A DNA stretch of 13,646 nucleotides from Gemmataceae bacterium (GTDB lineage Bacteria > Planctomycetota > Planctomycetia > Gemmatales > Gemmataceae). Made by a program: the position numbers and the translations under genes. The DNA lies in the NCBI GenBank assembly GCA_017853285.1, contig JAFMJU010000039.1:1-13646 (forward strand), in the 5' to 3' direction. Below the pieces are notes generated by a model. That model did not search any database. It saw only the letters and a list, made by a program, of their open reading frames with translations, and had not been told where the DNA came from. Positions 1 to 7,528 of this stretch are shown in pieces (positions within the stretch are counted from its first letter, which is position 1; each line of letters begins with the position of its first letter).

Positions 1-1866
1 GCCATGGTCGAACCCGGCCACCATCTCCCCGTGGAGCGGCCCCATGACCATCACATGGGATCCGGCGGCGGCGTACAGTCGCCCTTTGCCGGAGACCAAC
101 AGCTTCACCTGGCCGGAACCCACGGTGAAGGTGGGAGTGATGAGCGTGTTGCCCGCGCGCTGGTAGGCAAGGCTGCCGGGATCGAGCTGCTGGCCGGGTG
201 CGATGCGAGGTTCGGGCCAGAAGGCGTCACGGCGGGCGGCAGTCTCGGTGTTGATGGACCAACCGGACTTTGAGGAGGAAAGTCGCGGCGCGCCAAGGGT
301 GGCGGGACCGGGACCGAAGGATTCGCCATCCTGAATCCACTGGGCCGGAACCAGGCTGGCGTAATCGACCAGCACACGGGTGGCCGGATCCGGGGTGGGT
401 GGTTTTGCCGGAGGCATCAGCAGGGCGCGGAGGGGGTCTTCAGGCTTCAGGTTGGGCGCGATAGCCGCTGTGACCAGCTTCTCAAGCCATGCGGGGTTGA
501 GTTGATCATCCTTGGCACGCTGGCGGATGGCTGCAAGCACTTCTGTATCGGTCGGTTTGCCCAGATACTTGCGCGCCAGGTCCGACACCGCGGCCATCAG
601 TTTTTCCCACTGGTCGGCCAATGGTTTCAGATCGGCCTGGAGGGCCTTGGCCAGATCGGCGCGGCGGACGAAGCGCAGGGCCGCCAATTCTTCGGCCAGT
701 TTTTTCTCCGCCTCGATGGCGTCGAAGCGGACCAGACGGTAGCGGGTGCTTTCGAGGACAGCGTAGAGGGAATAATAATCGGCGGCACTGATGGCATCGA
801 ACTTGTGGTCGTGGCAGCGGGCGCAGGCGACGGTGAGGCCCAGGAAGGTTTTGCCCAGCACATCGATGCGGTTGTCGAAGCGGTCGGCCTCATCCTGGCG
901 GACATCGACGGGGCTGTGGACCTCCTCGCCCAGGAAGAAGAACCCGGTGCCGAGGACGGATTCGTTGAAGCCCTTCTCGGGGTTGAGGCGGGGTTTCTTG
1001 AGCAGGTCTCCGGCGAGGTGTTCGGTGAGCAACTGGTTGTACGGGAGATCGGCGTTGAGGGCGCGGATGATGTAATCGCGGTACTGCCAGGCATTGGGTG
1101 TGTGGAAATCGAACTCGTGGCCGCGGGTTTCGGCGTAGCGAACCAGATCGAGCCAGTGGCGGGCCCAGTGCTCGCCGAAACGGGGGGAGGCTAGCAGCCG
1201 ATCGACCTGGCGCTCGAGGGCGCTTGGAGACTCGTCAGCCAGGAACGCTTCCAGTTCCTGCGCGGTGGGGGGCAAGCCGGTCAGGTCGAACGAAAGACGG
1301 CGAAGGATAGTCACCTTGGAAGCCGGGGGGGCCTCGCCCACGCCATTGGCCTGGCGGGCGGCGGCCAGCAGCCGGTCAATGGGGTCGCCTTGCCCGGCGG
1401 GCACCTGGACATCGGCCAAGGGGCGCCATGACCAATGGGCGGCCTTGCGGGCGGAGATGTTGAACTCTTCCTTTTTGGCAGGGCCGGAACTGGTGTCGCC
1501 CGGCCAGACGGCGCCATCCTTGACCCATTGGACGATGTCGGCGACCACGGGGTCGGCCAGTTTGCCCTTGGGGGGCATCTGCAGGTCATCCTGGTAGCGG
1601 ATGGCTTTTACCAGCAGGCTCTTGTCGGGATCGCCGGGGACGATGGAGGGCCCGGACTCACCTCCCTTGAGCAGACCGGCGCGGGTGTCGAGGCGCAGGC
1701 CACCCTTGATTTTGCGCCCTTCCCCTTCCGAGTGGCATTTGAAGCACTGGTCCACCAGAACCGGCCTGACCTTGTTCTCAAAAAATTCCTCGGCCGGCCC
1801 GGCGCCTGAAACGCCGGCAATGGCGAACAGGAAGCAAAAGGCCGGGACCCAATGGTGGCGAAGCAT
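1..1866 (-). CDS. PSCyt1/DUF1549 planctomycete cytochrome-like protein, C-terminus outside window
   Basis: The frame stays open from an ATG at 1866 to the left edge, giving 622 residues with no stop, so the 3' end is missing. Seen: a signal peptide-like N-terminus (about residues 1-23); a PSCyt1 heme motif C41-F-K-C44-H45 with a possible axial Met in LQMPPKG (M97); a tryptophan-rich linker (HWSW, about 144); a DUF1549 (PSCyt2) block starting near 188 (LRRLSFDLTGLPPT) and running to about 375; and a second heme-type site C348-A-R-C351-H352-DHK. After that come a charged helical stretch (about 380-440) and a beta-rich segment (about 505-622) resembling an inserted jelly-roll. Family members normally end in DUF1553 (PSD1), which would lie beyond the edge. 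The role in the family is unknown; a periplasmic redox or sugar-related function is often assumed. The RBS is weak (AGGG, 7 bases before ATG). The gene is divergent from the SGNH/propeller/heme gene at 2082, with 215 bases between starts. Confidence 0.93.
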   Translation of the reverse strand, partial: MLRHHWVPAFCFLFAIAGVSGAGPAEEFFENKVRPVLVDQCFKCHSEGEGRKIKGGLRLDTRAGLLKGGESGPSIVPGDPDKSLLVKAIRYQDDLQMPPKGKLADPVVADIVQWVKDGAVWPGDTSSGPAKKEEFNISARKAAHWSWRPLADVQVPAGQGDPIDRLLAAARQANGVGEAPPASKVTILRRLSFDLTGLPPTAQELEAFLADESPSALERQVDRLLASPRFGEHWARHWLDLVRYAETRGHEFDFHTPNAWQYRDYIIRALNADLPYNQLLTEHLAGDLLKKPRLNPEKGFNESVLGTGFFFLGEEVHSPVDVRQDEADRFDNRIDVLGKTFLGLTVACARCHDHKFDAISAADYYSLYAVLESTRYRLVRFDAIEAEKKLAEELAALRFVRRADLAKALQADLKPLADQWEKLMAAVSDLARKYLGKPTDTEVLAAIRQRAKDDQLNPAWLEKLVTAAIAPNLKPEDPLRALLMPPAKPPTPDPATRVLVDYASLVPAQWIQDGESFGPGPATLGAPRLSSSKSGWSINTETAARRDAFWPEPRIAPGQQLDPGSLAYQRAGNTLITPTFTVGSGQVKLLVSGKGRLYAAAGSHVMVMGPLHGEMVAGFDHG

Positions 1867-2081
1867 GCGCGGTCACCCTGAACGGGGAACAAAACCAAGG
1901 AACCCAGCAGGCGTGGCGGAAGCGATTCCGTTGGATCAGGAAGGCTTCTCCAGTTTACCTGCGAAAACCCGGGGAAGCAAAGGGAGAACGGGTGGTGAAA
2001 ATGATTGGATTCACGGCCGGTTTATGGAATGATGGGAGGCAGATTCGCTCGTATTTCCCGCCTTTGACGGAATTTAGCCCC
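1867..2081. promoter_or_regulatory. Divergent intergenic region between two heme-protein genes
   Basis: These 215 bases separate two divergently transcribed genes and must hold both promoters unless transcription enters from outside. The best plus-strand candidate is TTGGAT (2005-2010), a 17-base spacer and AATGAT (2028-2033), which matches the sigma-70 consensus poorly (3/6 and 4/6). A small inverted repeat, CGGAA-GCGA-TTCCG, lies at 1917-1930. A purine run GGGAGG at 2034-2039 resembles a Shine-Dalgarno site but is 42 bases from the ATG at 2082. I see no convincing minus-strand promoter and no coding sequence. Confidence 0.4.
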
Positions 2082-5000
2082 ATGAAGCGTGTGTCTACCG
2101 GTTTGATGGCCTGTCTGGCCGCCTGGATGGTGACTCTGGCTCCCGGAACGGTTGTCAGCCAGCAAAACCAATCGATCGAGGAAGCGTTCAAACCCAAGCC
2201 CCGGCCAAAGAAGGAAGCGCTGCCACCCAGCAAGCTGCCGCTGGAAGTGGTTGCGGGGGAACGGATCGCGCTGGTGGGCAACAGCCTGGCGGAACGCTTC
2301 AACCTGTTCGGCAACTTCGAGACGCTGCTGCACCTGCGGCACGCCGACAAGAAGCTGGTGGTCAGGAATTTCGCGCGGCCTGCGGACGAGGTGGGCAATC
2401 GCCAGCGCCCCAGCGACTACACGAAGATCGATGACCCGCTGCGCAGCTTCAACGCCGACACCTTCCTGTGCTTCTTCGGCTTCAACGAATCGTACAAGGG
2501 CGTGGCGGGTGTGGCTGACTATGAGCGGACCTATGAATCCTTCCTGGACGAAACCGCGAAGAAGTATGCGCGGGATGACGCGGGCAGCGCGCCCCGTTTC
2601 GTGCTGATCTCGCCGGTCGCATTTGAAAAAACGGGTGACCCCCTTCTGCCCGACGCGGGGGAGCGGAACGCGGCCCTGAAGCCCTATGTGGAAGCCACCA
2701 GGCGTGTGGCGGAGAAGCGGGGTCTGGCGTTTGTGGACCTGTTCAGCCCCACGCTGGCCGCCATGGACGGACGCACCAACGCGCGATTGACCATCAACGG
2801 TTGCCACCTGACGGAGGCGGGTGACCGCCTGGTGGGACGCCTGCTGGACGAGGGGCTTTTCGGCGGCAAGGCCAAGGAGGCCGCGGACGAGGCGCGATTC
2901 GCCAAGCTGCGTGACGCGGTCAACGACAAGTCGTGGGTGCACCTGCAGGACTACCGGATGATCAACGGGTGGTATGTCTACGGCGGTCGGCGGACCTGGG
3001 ACACGGAGACCTTCCCCCGGGAATACCTGAAGATCCGCGCGATGGCGGCGGTGCGTGACCAGTATGTGTGGGACATCGCGGCGGGCAAGGAAGTTGCCGC
3101 CAGGCCGGATGACTCGAAGACCGGCGACCTGTTCACGCCGCAGACCCGTTTCGGCGTGCCGCAGCAGCGCTACAGCGAGAACGCGGAGGGCGGGCCGAAG
3201 ATCCTGCCGCCGGACGAACTGATCAAGAGCTGCACGGTGCCGGAAGGCTTTGAGATCAAGCTGTTCGCGGATGAGAGCAAGTTCCCCGAAATCGCCAAGC
3301 CGGTGCAGATGAGCTTCGACGCGAAGGGCCGGCTGTGGGTGAGCACGATGCCCAGCTACCCGCAGTGGAAGCCGGGCGACCCGAAGCCGAGCGACAAGCT
3401 GGTGATCCTGGAAGACACCAACGGCGACGGGAAGGCCGACAAGAGCACCGTGTTCTACGACAAGCTGCAATGCCCCACGGGGTTTGAGTTCTACAACGGC
3501 GGCGTGATCGTGACCGACCAGCCGCGGCTGTTGTGGCTGAAGGACACCAACGGCGACGACAAGGCCGACGAGGTGGTGCATGTGCTGGACGGCCTGGCCA
3601 CCGAGGACACGCACCACACGATGGGCGCCTTTGAATTCAACAACGGCGGGCTTCTGCACATGCTGGAAGGCGTGGCGATGAGCACCACGCTGGAGACCCC
3701 CTGGGGGCCGTTCCGCAACTTCGGAACGCCCGGTTCTTATGTGCTGGATCCACGGACCTGGAAGGTGCGGCATTTCGTGACCCCGGGCTACGGCAACCCG
3801 TGGTGCTATGTGTTCGACCAATGGGGCCAAGGCTTCTGCGGCGACGGCACCATGGCGGTGCAGCACTGGGACACGCCGCTTTCGGGCGCGCAGTACCGGG
3901 GGCGGAAAGGCTTGAACCCGGTGTTCAACACCGAGGGGATGCGGCCCGTGGTGGGGAGCGACTTCATCCACAGCCGGCATTTCCCCGAGGATATCCAGGG
4001 GCAGTTCCTGTACGCCTGCGTGATCAACATGAACGGCATCCCGCGGTGGACCTTCATGGACGACGGCGGCGGCTTCAAGGGTGAGCGGGTGCGGAAGAAT
4101 CCGGCCGACCCGAAAACGGCCTTTGACCTGATCAAATCGACCGACAAGCACTTCCGCCCGGTGGACCCGCAGTTCGGGCCCGACGGCGCGCTGTGGTTTG
4201 GCGACTGGGCCAACCCGCTGATCGGCCACATGCAGTACTCGCAGCGCGACCCGAACCGCGACCATGTGCACGGGCGTATTTACCGCCTGGTGTACAAGGA
4301 AAAACCCCTGCTGCAGCCGGTGACCCAGCACGGCAAAACCGTGACGGAACTGCTGAACCAACTGCGTGAGCCGGAATGGCGGACCCGCTACCGGGTGCGC
4401 CGGGAGATCCAGGCGCGGCCGGCCGGGGATGTTTTGCCGGCGCTGGACGCCTGGGTGGGGAACTTGAACGAGAACGACCCGGCGACGGACCGGTTGCTGA
4501 CCGAGGCGCTGTGGGTGCGTCAGGGATTCCACCAGAACGATGTGGCGCTGCTGAGGCGGGTGCTGGCTGCCAAGACTCCTGAAGCCCGGGCGGCGGCCAC
4601 GCATGTGCTGGCGGATGAGCGGGAACGCATCGCCGGTGCGCAGGACCTGCTGCGCGCGGCCAGCCAGGACAAGCATCCACGCGTGGTGACCGAGGCGGTG
4701 CGTGGCCTGAGCTTCTTCCCGAACGCCCAGGCGATGGACGCGGTGCTGAAGGCGATGACCACCTGGGCGAAGGATTATTGGGTGACCTACACCTGCGACG
4801 CCGCGCTTGGGGCGAATATGGAGACCTGGCAGCCGGCCTATGTGAAGGGCGAGCTTGCCAAGGACAGCCCGGAGCAACGGAAGATTCTGGAAGGATTGCT
4901 GGCCGCGGACAAGCGGGTGGCGGGGATGATCCCGCACCTCCAGGTGCTGCTGGGCAAGGATCCGCAACCGGAGGAGGCGAAGAACAAGGCCATGCAAGCG

Positions 5001-5423
5001 ATCGCCGACATGAAGGGCGGCGACGCCAACAAGGGCCGCGCGGTATTCCTGCGGAATTGCACGGCCTGCCACAAGGCCGGCAGCGAGGGGTCTGAATTCG
5101 GCCCGGTGCTGGACAAGGTGGCGATGCGCATGAACGCGCTGAAGCTGGTGGAATCGGTCATCAATCCGAACGCGGAGGTGGACAAGAAGTATTACGCCAC
5201 CGTGATCGCCACCTCGGACGGCAAGACCATCAACGGTCTGGTGGTGAGCGAGACCAAGGATGAGGTGGTGATCTTCGACGGCAAGGAGAAGAAAACCATC
5301 AAGACCGCGGACATCGAGGACAAGAAGATTTTGAAGCAGAGCAGCATGCCCGAGGGCCTGGCCGGGGCGATGTCGCCGGGCGAGTTTTTGGATTTGCTGG
5401 CTTATCTGGGGGGGCTGAAGTAG
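2082..5423 (+). CDS. SGNH hydrolase-like / PVC beta-propeller dehydrogenase-like / HEAT / c-type heme protein
   Basis: A 1113-residue exported multidomain protein of the PVC-type heme-binding CxxCH class. I chose the ATG at 2082 because it begins a good signal peptide (MKRVSTGLMACLAAW...); an upstream in-frame GTG at 1992 would bury it. Domains: SGNH/GDSL-like, about residues 58-262, with block I GNSLAE (S68), FFGFNES (N135) and NGCHLTE (H242); a beta-propeller of the putative membrane-bound dehydrogenase type (TIGR02604-like), about 384-740, with two calcium-loop-like motifs DTNGDGKAD (445-453) and DTNGDDKAD (488-496); alpha-helical HEAT-like repeats, about 755-905; and a C-terminal cytochrome c-like domain (TIGR02603-like), about 977-1113, with C993-T-A-C996-H997 and SSMPEGL, whose M1089 may be the second heme ligand. 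Likely periplasmic; substrates are unknown in the family. The gene stands alone and ends 36 bases before a strong terminator. The start has no clear Shine-Dalgarno site. Confidence 0.93.
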   Translation: MKRVSTGLMACLAAWMVTLAPGTVVSQQNQSIEEAFKPKPRPKKEALPPSKLPLEVVAGERIALVGNSLAERFNLFGNFETLLHLRHADKKLVVRNFARPADEVGNRQRPSDYTKIDDPLRSFNADTFLCFFGFNESYKGVAGVADYERTYESFLDETAKKYARDDAGSAPRFVLISPVAFEKTGDPLLPDAGERNAALKPYVEATRRVAEKRGLAFVDLFSPTLAAMDGRTNARLTINGCHLTEAGDRLVGRLLDEGLFGGKAKEAADEARFAKLRDAVNDKSWVHLQDYRMINGWYVYGGRRTWDTETFPREYLKIRAMAAVRDQYVWDIAAGKEVAARPDDSKTGDLFTPQTRFGVPQQRYSENAEGGPKILPPDELIKSCTVPEGFEIKLFADESKFPEIAKPVQMSFDAKGRLWVSTMPSYPQWKPGDPKPSDKLVILEDTNGDGKADKSTVFYDKLQCPTGFEFYNGGVIVTDQPRLLWLKDTNGDDKADEVVHVLDGLATEDTHHTMGAFEFNNGGLLHMLEGVAMSTTLETPWGPFRNFGTPGSYVLDPRTWKVRHFVTPGYGNPWCYVFDQWGQGFCGDGTMAVQHWDTPLSGAQYRGRKGLNPVFNTEGMRPVVGSDFIHSRHFPEDIQGQFLYACVINMNGIPRWTFMDDGGGFKGERVRKNPADPKTAFDLIKSTDKHFRPVDPQFGPDGALWFGDWANPLIGHMQYSQRDPNRDHVHGRIYRLVYKEKPLLQPVTQHGKTVTELLNQLREPEWRTRYRVRREIQARPAGDVLPALDAWVGNLNENDPATDRLLTEALWVRQGFHQNDVALLRRVLAAKTPEARAAATHVLADERERIAGAQDLLRAASQDKHPRVVTEAVRGLSFFPNAQAMDAVLKAMTTWAKDYWVTYTCDAALGANMETWQPAYVKGELAKDSPEQRKILEGLLAADKRVAGMIPHLQVLLGKDPQPEEAKNKAMQAIADMKGGDANKGRAVFLRNCTACHKAGSEGSEFGPVLDKVAMRMNALKLVESVINPNAEVDKKYYATVIATSDGKTINGLVVSETKDEVVIFDGKEKKTIKTADIEDKKILKQSSMPEGLAGAMSPGEFLDLLAYLGGLK

Positions 5424-5459
5424 TCCTTTTTGGCGCTGGTTTTTGACATCCAACCTTTG

Positions 5460-5500
5460 AAAGCCCCCTCCCTGTGTGAGACAGGGAGGGGGCTTTTTTT
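5460..5500 (+). terminator. Strong intrinsic terminator after the SGNH/propeller/heme gene
   Basis: A perfect 15-bp stem pairs 5461-5475 with 5481-5495 (core GCCCCCTCCCTG), with a 5-base loop GTGAG and seven T residues at 5494-5500. It lies 36 bases after the plus-strand stop codon. For minus-strand transcripts from the gene ending at 5588 the same hairpin is followed only by TTTCAAAGG, so it is at best a weak terminator in that direction. Confidence 0.93.
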
Positions 5501-5538
5501 CGGGGGTGTGGGGATAAGGTTTTTGATTGCGCCAGTGG

Positions 5539-5560
5539 CCCGGGCGCTGCCGCACCCGGG
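5539..5560 (-). terminator. GC-rich hairpin downstream of the redoxin/heme/copper gene, possible terminator
   Basis: CCCGGG at 5539-5544 pairs with CCCGGG at 5555-5560. The stem continues inward (5546-5547 with 5552-5553) around a TGCC loop. The one imperfect position (5545/5554) is a G-U wobble in minus-strand RNA but a C-A mismatch in plus-strand RNA, which favours a role on the minus strand. It sits 28 bases after the stop codon at 5588. There is no U-tract, so efficient intrinsic termination is doubtful. Confidence 0.4.
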
Positions 5561-5587
5561 TCGCCTGTGGGGCTAGCTTGGGGTGGG

Positions 5588-7513
5588 CTATTTGGGGAGG
5601 TCGCCCAGGCGGCGGAGGGGGAAGCCGCCGGGGGTGAGTGAGACGGAAACGGGGCCGCCTGAGTCGCGGGTGAGGCCGAAGAAGCCGAAGCACATCTCGT
5701 TGTTGGTGCCCTCGCCCACGAGGACGGTCTTGGGGGGGCTGTGGGGATTGCGGGGATTGAGGCGGCTGTTGTCGTAGACGGCCTCCACCGCGAGCCGGGT
5801 GCCCTTGGGCAAGCGCATGGGCTGTTCCAGAAAATAATGCTCCTGCCAGTTGTAGTCCCAGCGTGGGATATCGAGCAGGAGTTGCTCGGGCTGCCCGGGC
5901 TTCTGCGCGGTGAGGCGGATTGATTTGCCCAGCAGGTGCATGTGGGGCATCAGCATGTGCAGCGTGCAATCCTCGCACAGAAACACCTTGCCGGCGACGG
6001 CGTAGGAGGGATTGTCAGCGGGAATGGTGAGGAACAGGCCGCCAACCGGGATCACCTGGAAAGGATGGGTGATTTTCTCGTCGGGCTTGGCGAAATAAAG
6101 GCCGAGCCGGGAGCGATCCCTCTCGGGCTTGCCGGTGCGATGGTAATGGACCTGCATCACCACATCGGTGCCGGCTGGAAGCCAATAGCCCACGCCCGGG
6201 CTGAGCTTATGGGGGGTGCTGCCGGGTGCCCAGCCGCCCAGATCGCCGGTTGGCGGGAAGAAGCCGGGGCCGGTGGAAAAGTTATAGCCTGGGCCCTTGT
6301 CCGAGGAACCTTTAGGCTCGGTGAATTTCTGCTGCAGCCTGCGGGCGCGGCCCTTGTCATCGAGAAAATTCACCATGTGGTGGACCACGGCCTGGTTGCC
6401 GGGCTTCACCTCATAGGCGGTGACGAAACGGCCCTCCTTGAGGCCGGTGGGCAGGACCAGGCAACGGAACAGGTCCTTCCCCTCGGGGGCGACTTCGACA
6501 TCGGCGCCGGCGTCGAGGATGAGGTCTGGAGGGCCCAGGGCCCATGTTTCGGTTTCTACCCGCGTGGCAGCAGCAAGCTGACCTAAGGGTTTTTCGCCTT
6601 CCGGGCAGCCGCCATCGACCCAGCGCGCGAGTGTTTGGATCTCTGAATCGGGCATCTGGCGGCAATCGCGCAGGGGCACGCTGGTGGCGGGCAGCCAGGG
6701 GGGCATGCGGCGGGCCTTGGTGAAATCGCGAATATCCTCGGCCCAGCGGAGCGCGTCGTCGTAATTCGCCAGGGCGAAGGGGGCCAGTGCCCCGGCACTG
6801 TGGCAGGAAGCACAGCGCGCCTTGAGGATGGGCGCCACGGCGCCGTGATAGGACGGCACACCGGGAACCGCGGCCTTGGCTGGTGCCGGGCGGGCCAGGG
6901 CGCAGCCGTAGGCACGAGTGGACGGCAGCTCCAACGGCTTGCCCGCCAGCATGGATTCCACGGCCAGGACAAGATCCTCGCGATCCACCCTGCCCCGGTG
7001 CTCGAGCCGGGCGGAGTAGGCGTCATCCATCCGGCCGCGGTAGACGGCCCTTCCCTTGGCATCGAGGAGAAAGGCCTCGGGGGTGACACGGGCATCGAGA
7101 GCCTTTTGCAATTCGCCCGCCGAATCGAGCCACAGGGGGATGGTGACCGCCAACTCTTTGGCGCGTTTTTCGAGCAGGCGGAAGGACTCCGCGTGTTTCG
7201 GCTGGGAGGCAGGAAGGCAGTCGGCTGGGAGGATGCCGACCAGGTTGATGCCGGATGCCTTGAAACTGGCAGCCAGGCGGCCCAGCTTGGGAAGGTAGCT
7301 TCGGGCCATGGGGCAGTCGAACGACAGAAAAACCGCGACCATGCCCCTGGGCCCGGTGAGGCTGGACAGGGGCGATGGGTCAACCGTTGCACCCACCGGG
7401 ACCAATCTGATCTGATCCATGGCCACCGCCGGCGGCAGGGGTGGGGCGGGCGGCTCGGGTGCGACATCCCGGGCCAGCAACAGCAGCAGACATGCGACCG
7501 CCGAAGGGATCAT
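5588..7513 (-). CDS. Redoxin / c-type heme / copper type II monooxygenase (PHM-like) fusion protein
   Basis: A 641-residue exported protein with three modules. Residues 1-18 look like a signal peptide. Residues about 33-195 form a redoxin (AhpC/TSA-like) fold with a lone active-site cysteine in SFDCPMARSY (C67); the second Cys of a CxxC is replaced by Ala70. Residues about 220-305 form a cytochrome c-like domain with C234-A-S-C237-H238 and RRMPPW (M270, possible axial ligand). Residues about 325-625 match copper type II ascorbate-dependent monooxygenases (peptidylglycine hydroxylase / dopamine hydroxylase family). All expected copper ligands are visible: H378-H379 (VVHHM) and H456 (QVHYH) for one copper, H524 and H526 (MPHMHLLGK) and M607 (NNEMCFG) for the other. 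Family knowledge suggests copper-dependent C-H hydroxylation with the heme or redoxin supplying electrons; substrate and electron route are inference. The start is 15 bases after the stop of the TIM-barrel gene, so they are probably co-transcribed. No strong RBS is visible. Confidence 0.92.
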   Translation of the reverse strand: MIPSAVACLLLLLARDVAPEPPAPPLPPAVAMDQIRLVPVGATVDPSPLSSLTGPRGMVAVFLSFDCPMARSYLPKLGRLAASFKASGINLVGILPADCLPASQPKHAESFRLLEKRAKELAVTIPLWLDSAGELQKALDARVTPEAFLLDAKGRAVYRGRMDDAYSARLEHRGRVDREDLVLAVESMLAGKPLELPSTRAYGCALARPAPAKAAVPGVPSYHGAVAPILKARCASCHSAGALAPFALANYDDALRWAEDIRDFTKARRMPPWLPATSVPLRDCRQMPDSEIQTLARWVDGGCPEGEKPLGQLAAATRVETETWALGPPDLILDAGADVEVAPEGKDLFRCLVLPTGLKEGRFVTAYEVKPGNQAVVHHMVNFLDDKGRARRLQQKFTEPKGSSDKGPGYNFSTGPGFFPPTGDLGGWAPGSTPHKLSPGVGYWLPAGTDVVMQVHYHRTGKPERDRSRLGLYFAKPDEKITHPFQVIPVGGLFLTIPADNPSYAVAGKVFLCEDCTLHMLMPHMHLLGKSIRLTAQKPGQPEQLLLDIPRWDYNWQEHYFLEQPMRLPKGTRLAVEAVYDNSRLNPRNPHSPPKTVLVGEGTNNEMCFGFFGLTRDSGGPVSVSLTPGGFPLRRLGDLPK

Positions 7514-7528
7514 CAGACCAAGCCCCGA

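Noticed and set aside
502..1194. Plus-strand open frame of 230 codons
   Set aside because: Antisense to the DUF1549 domain, which has conserved heme and family motifs on the minus strand.
1992..2081. N-terminal extension of the SGNH/propeller gene from a GTG at 1992
   Set aside because: It would place 30 residues ahead of a good signal peptide that begins at the ATG at 2082.
2022..5978. A very long minus-strand open frame (1318 codons) antisense to the SGNH/propeller/heme gene
   Set aside because: Its product is rich in Arg, His, Pro and Gln without domain or signal features, it runs across a strong terminator and into the neighbouring real gene. It is a GC-driven shadow of well-supported plus-strand coding.
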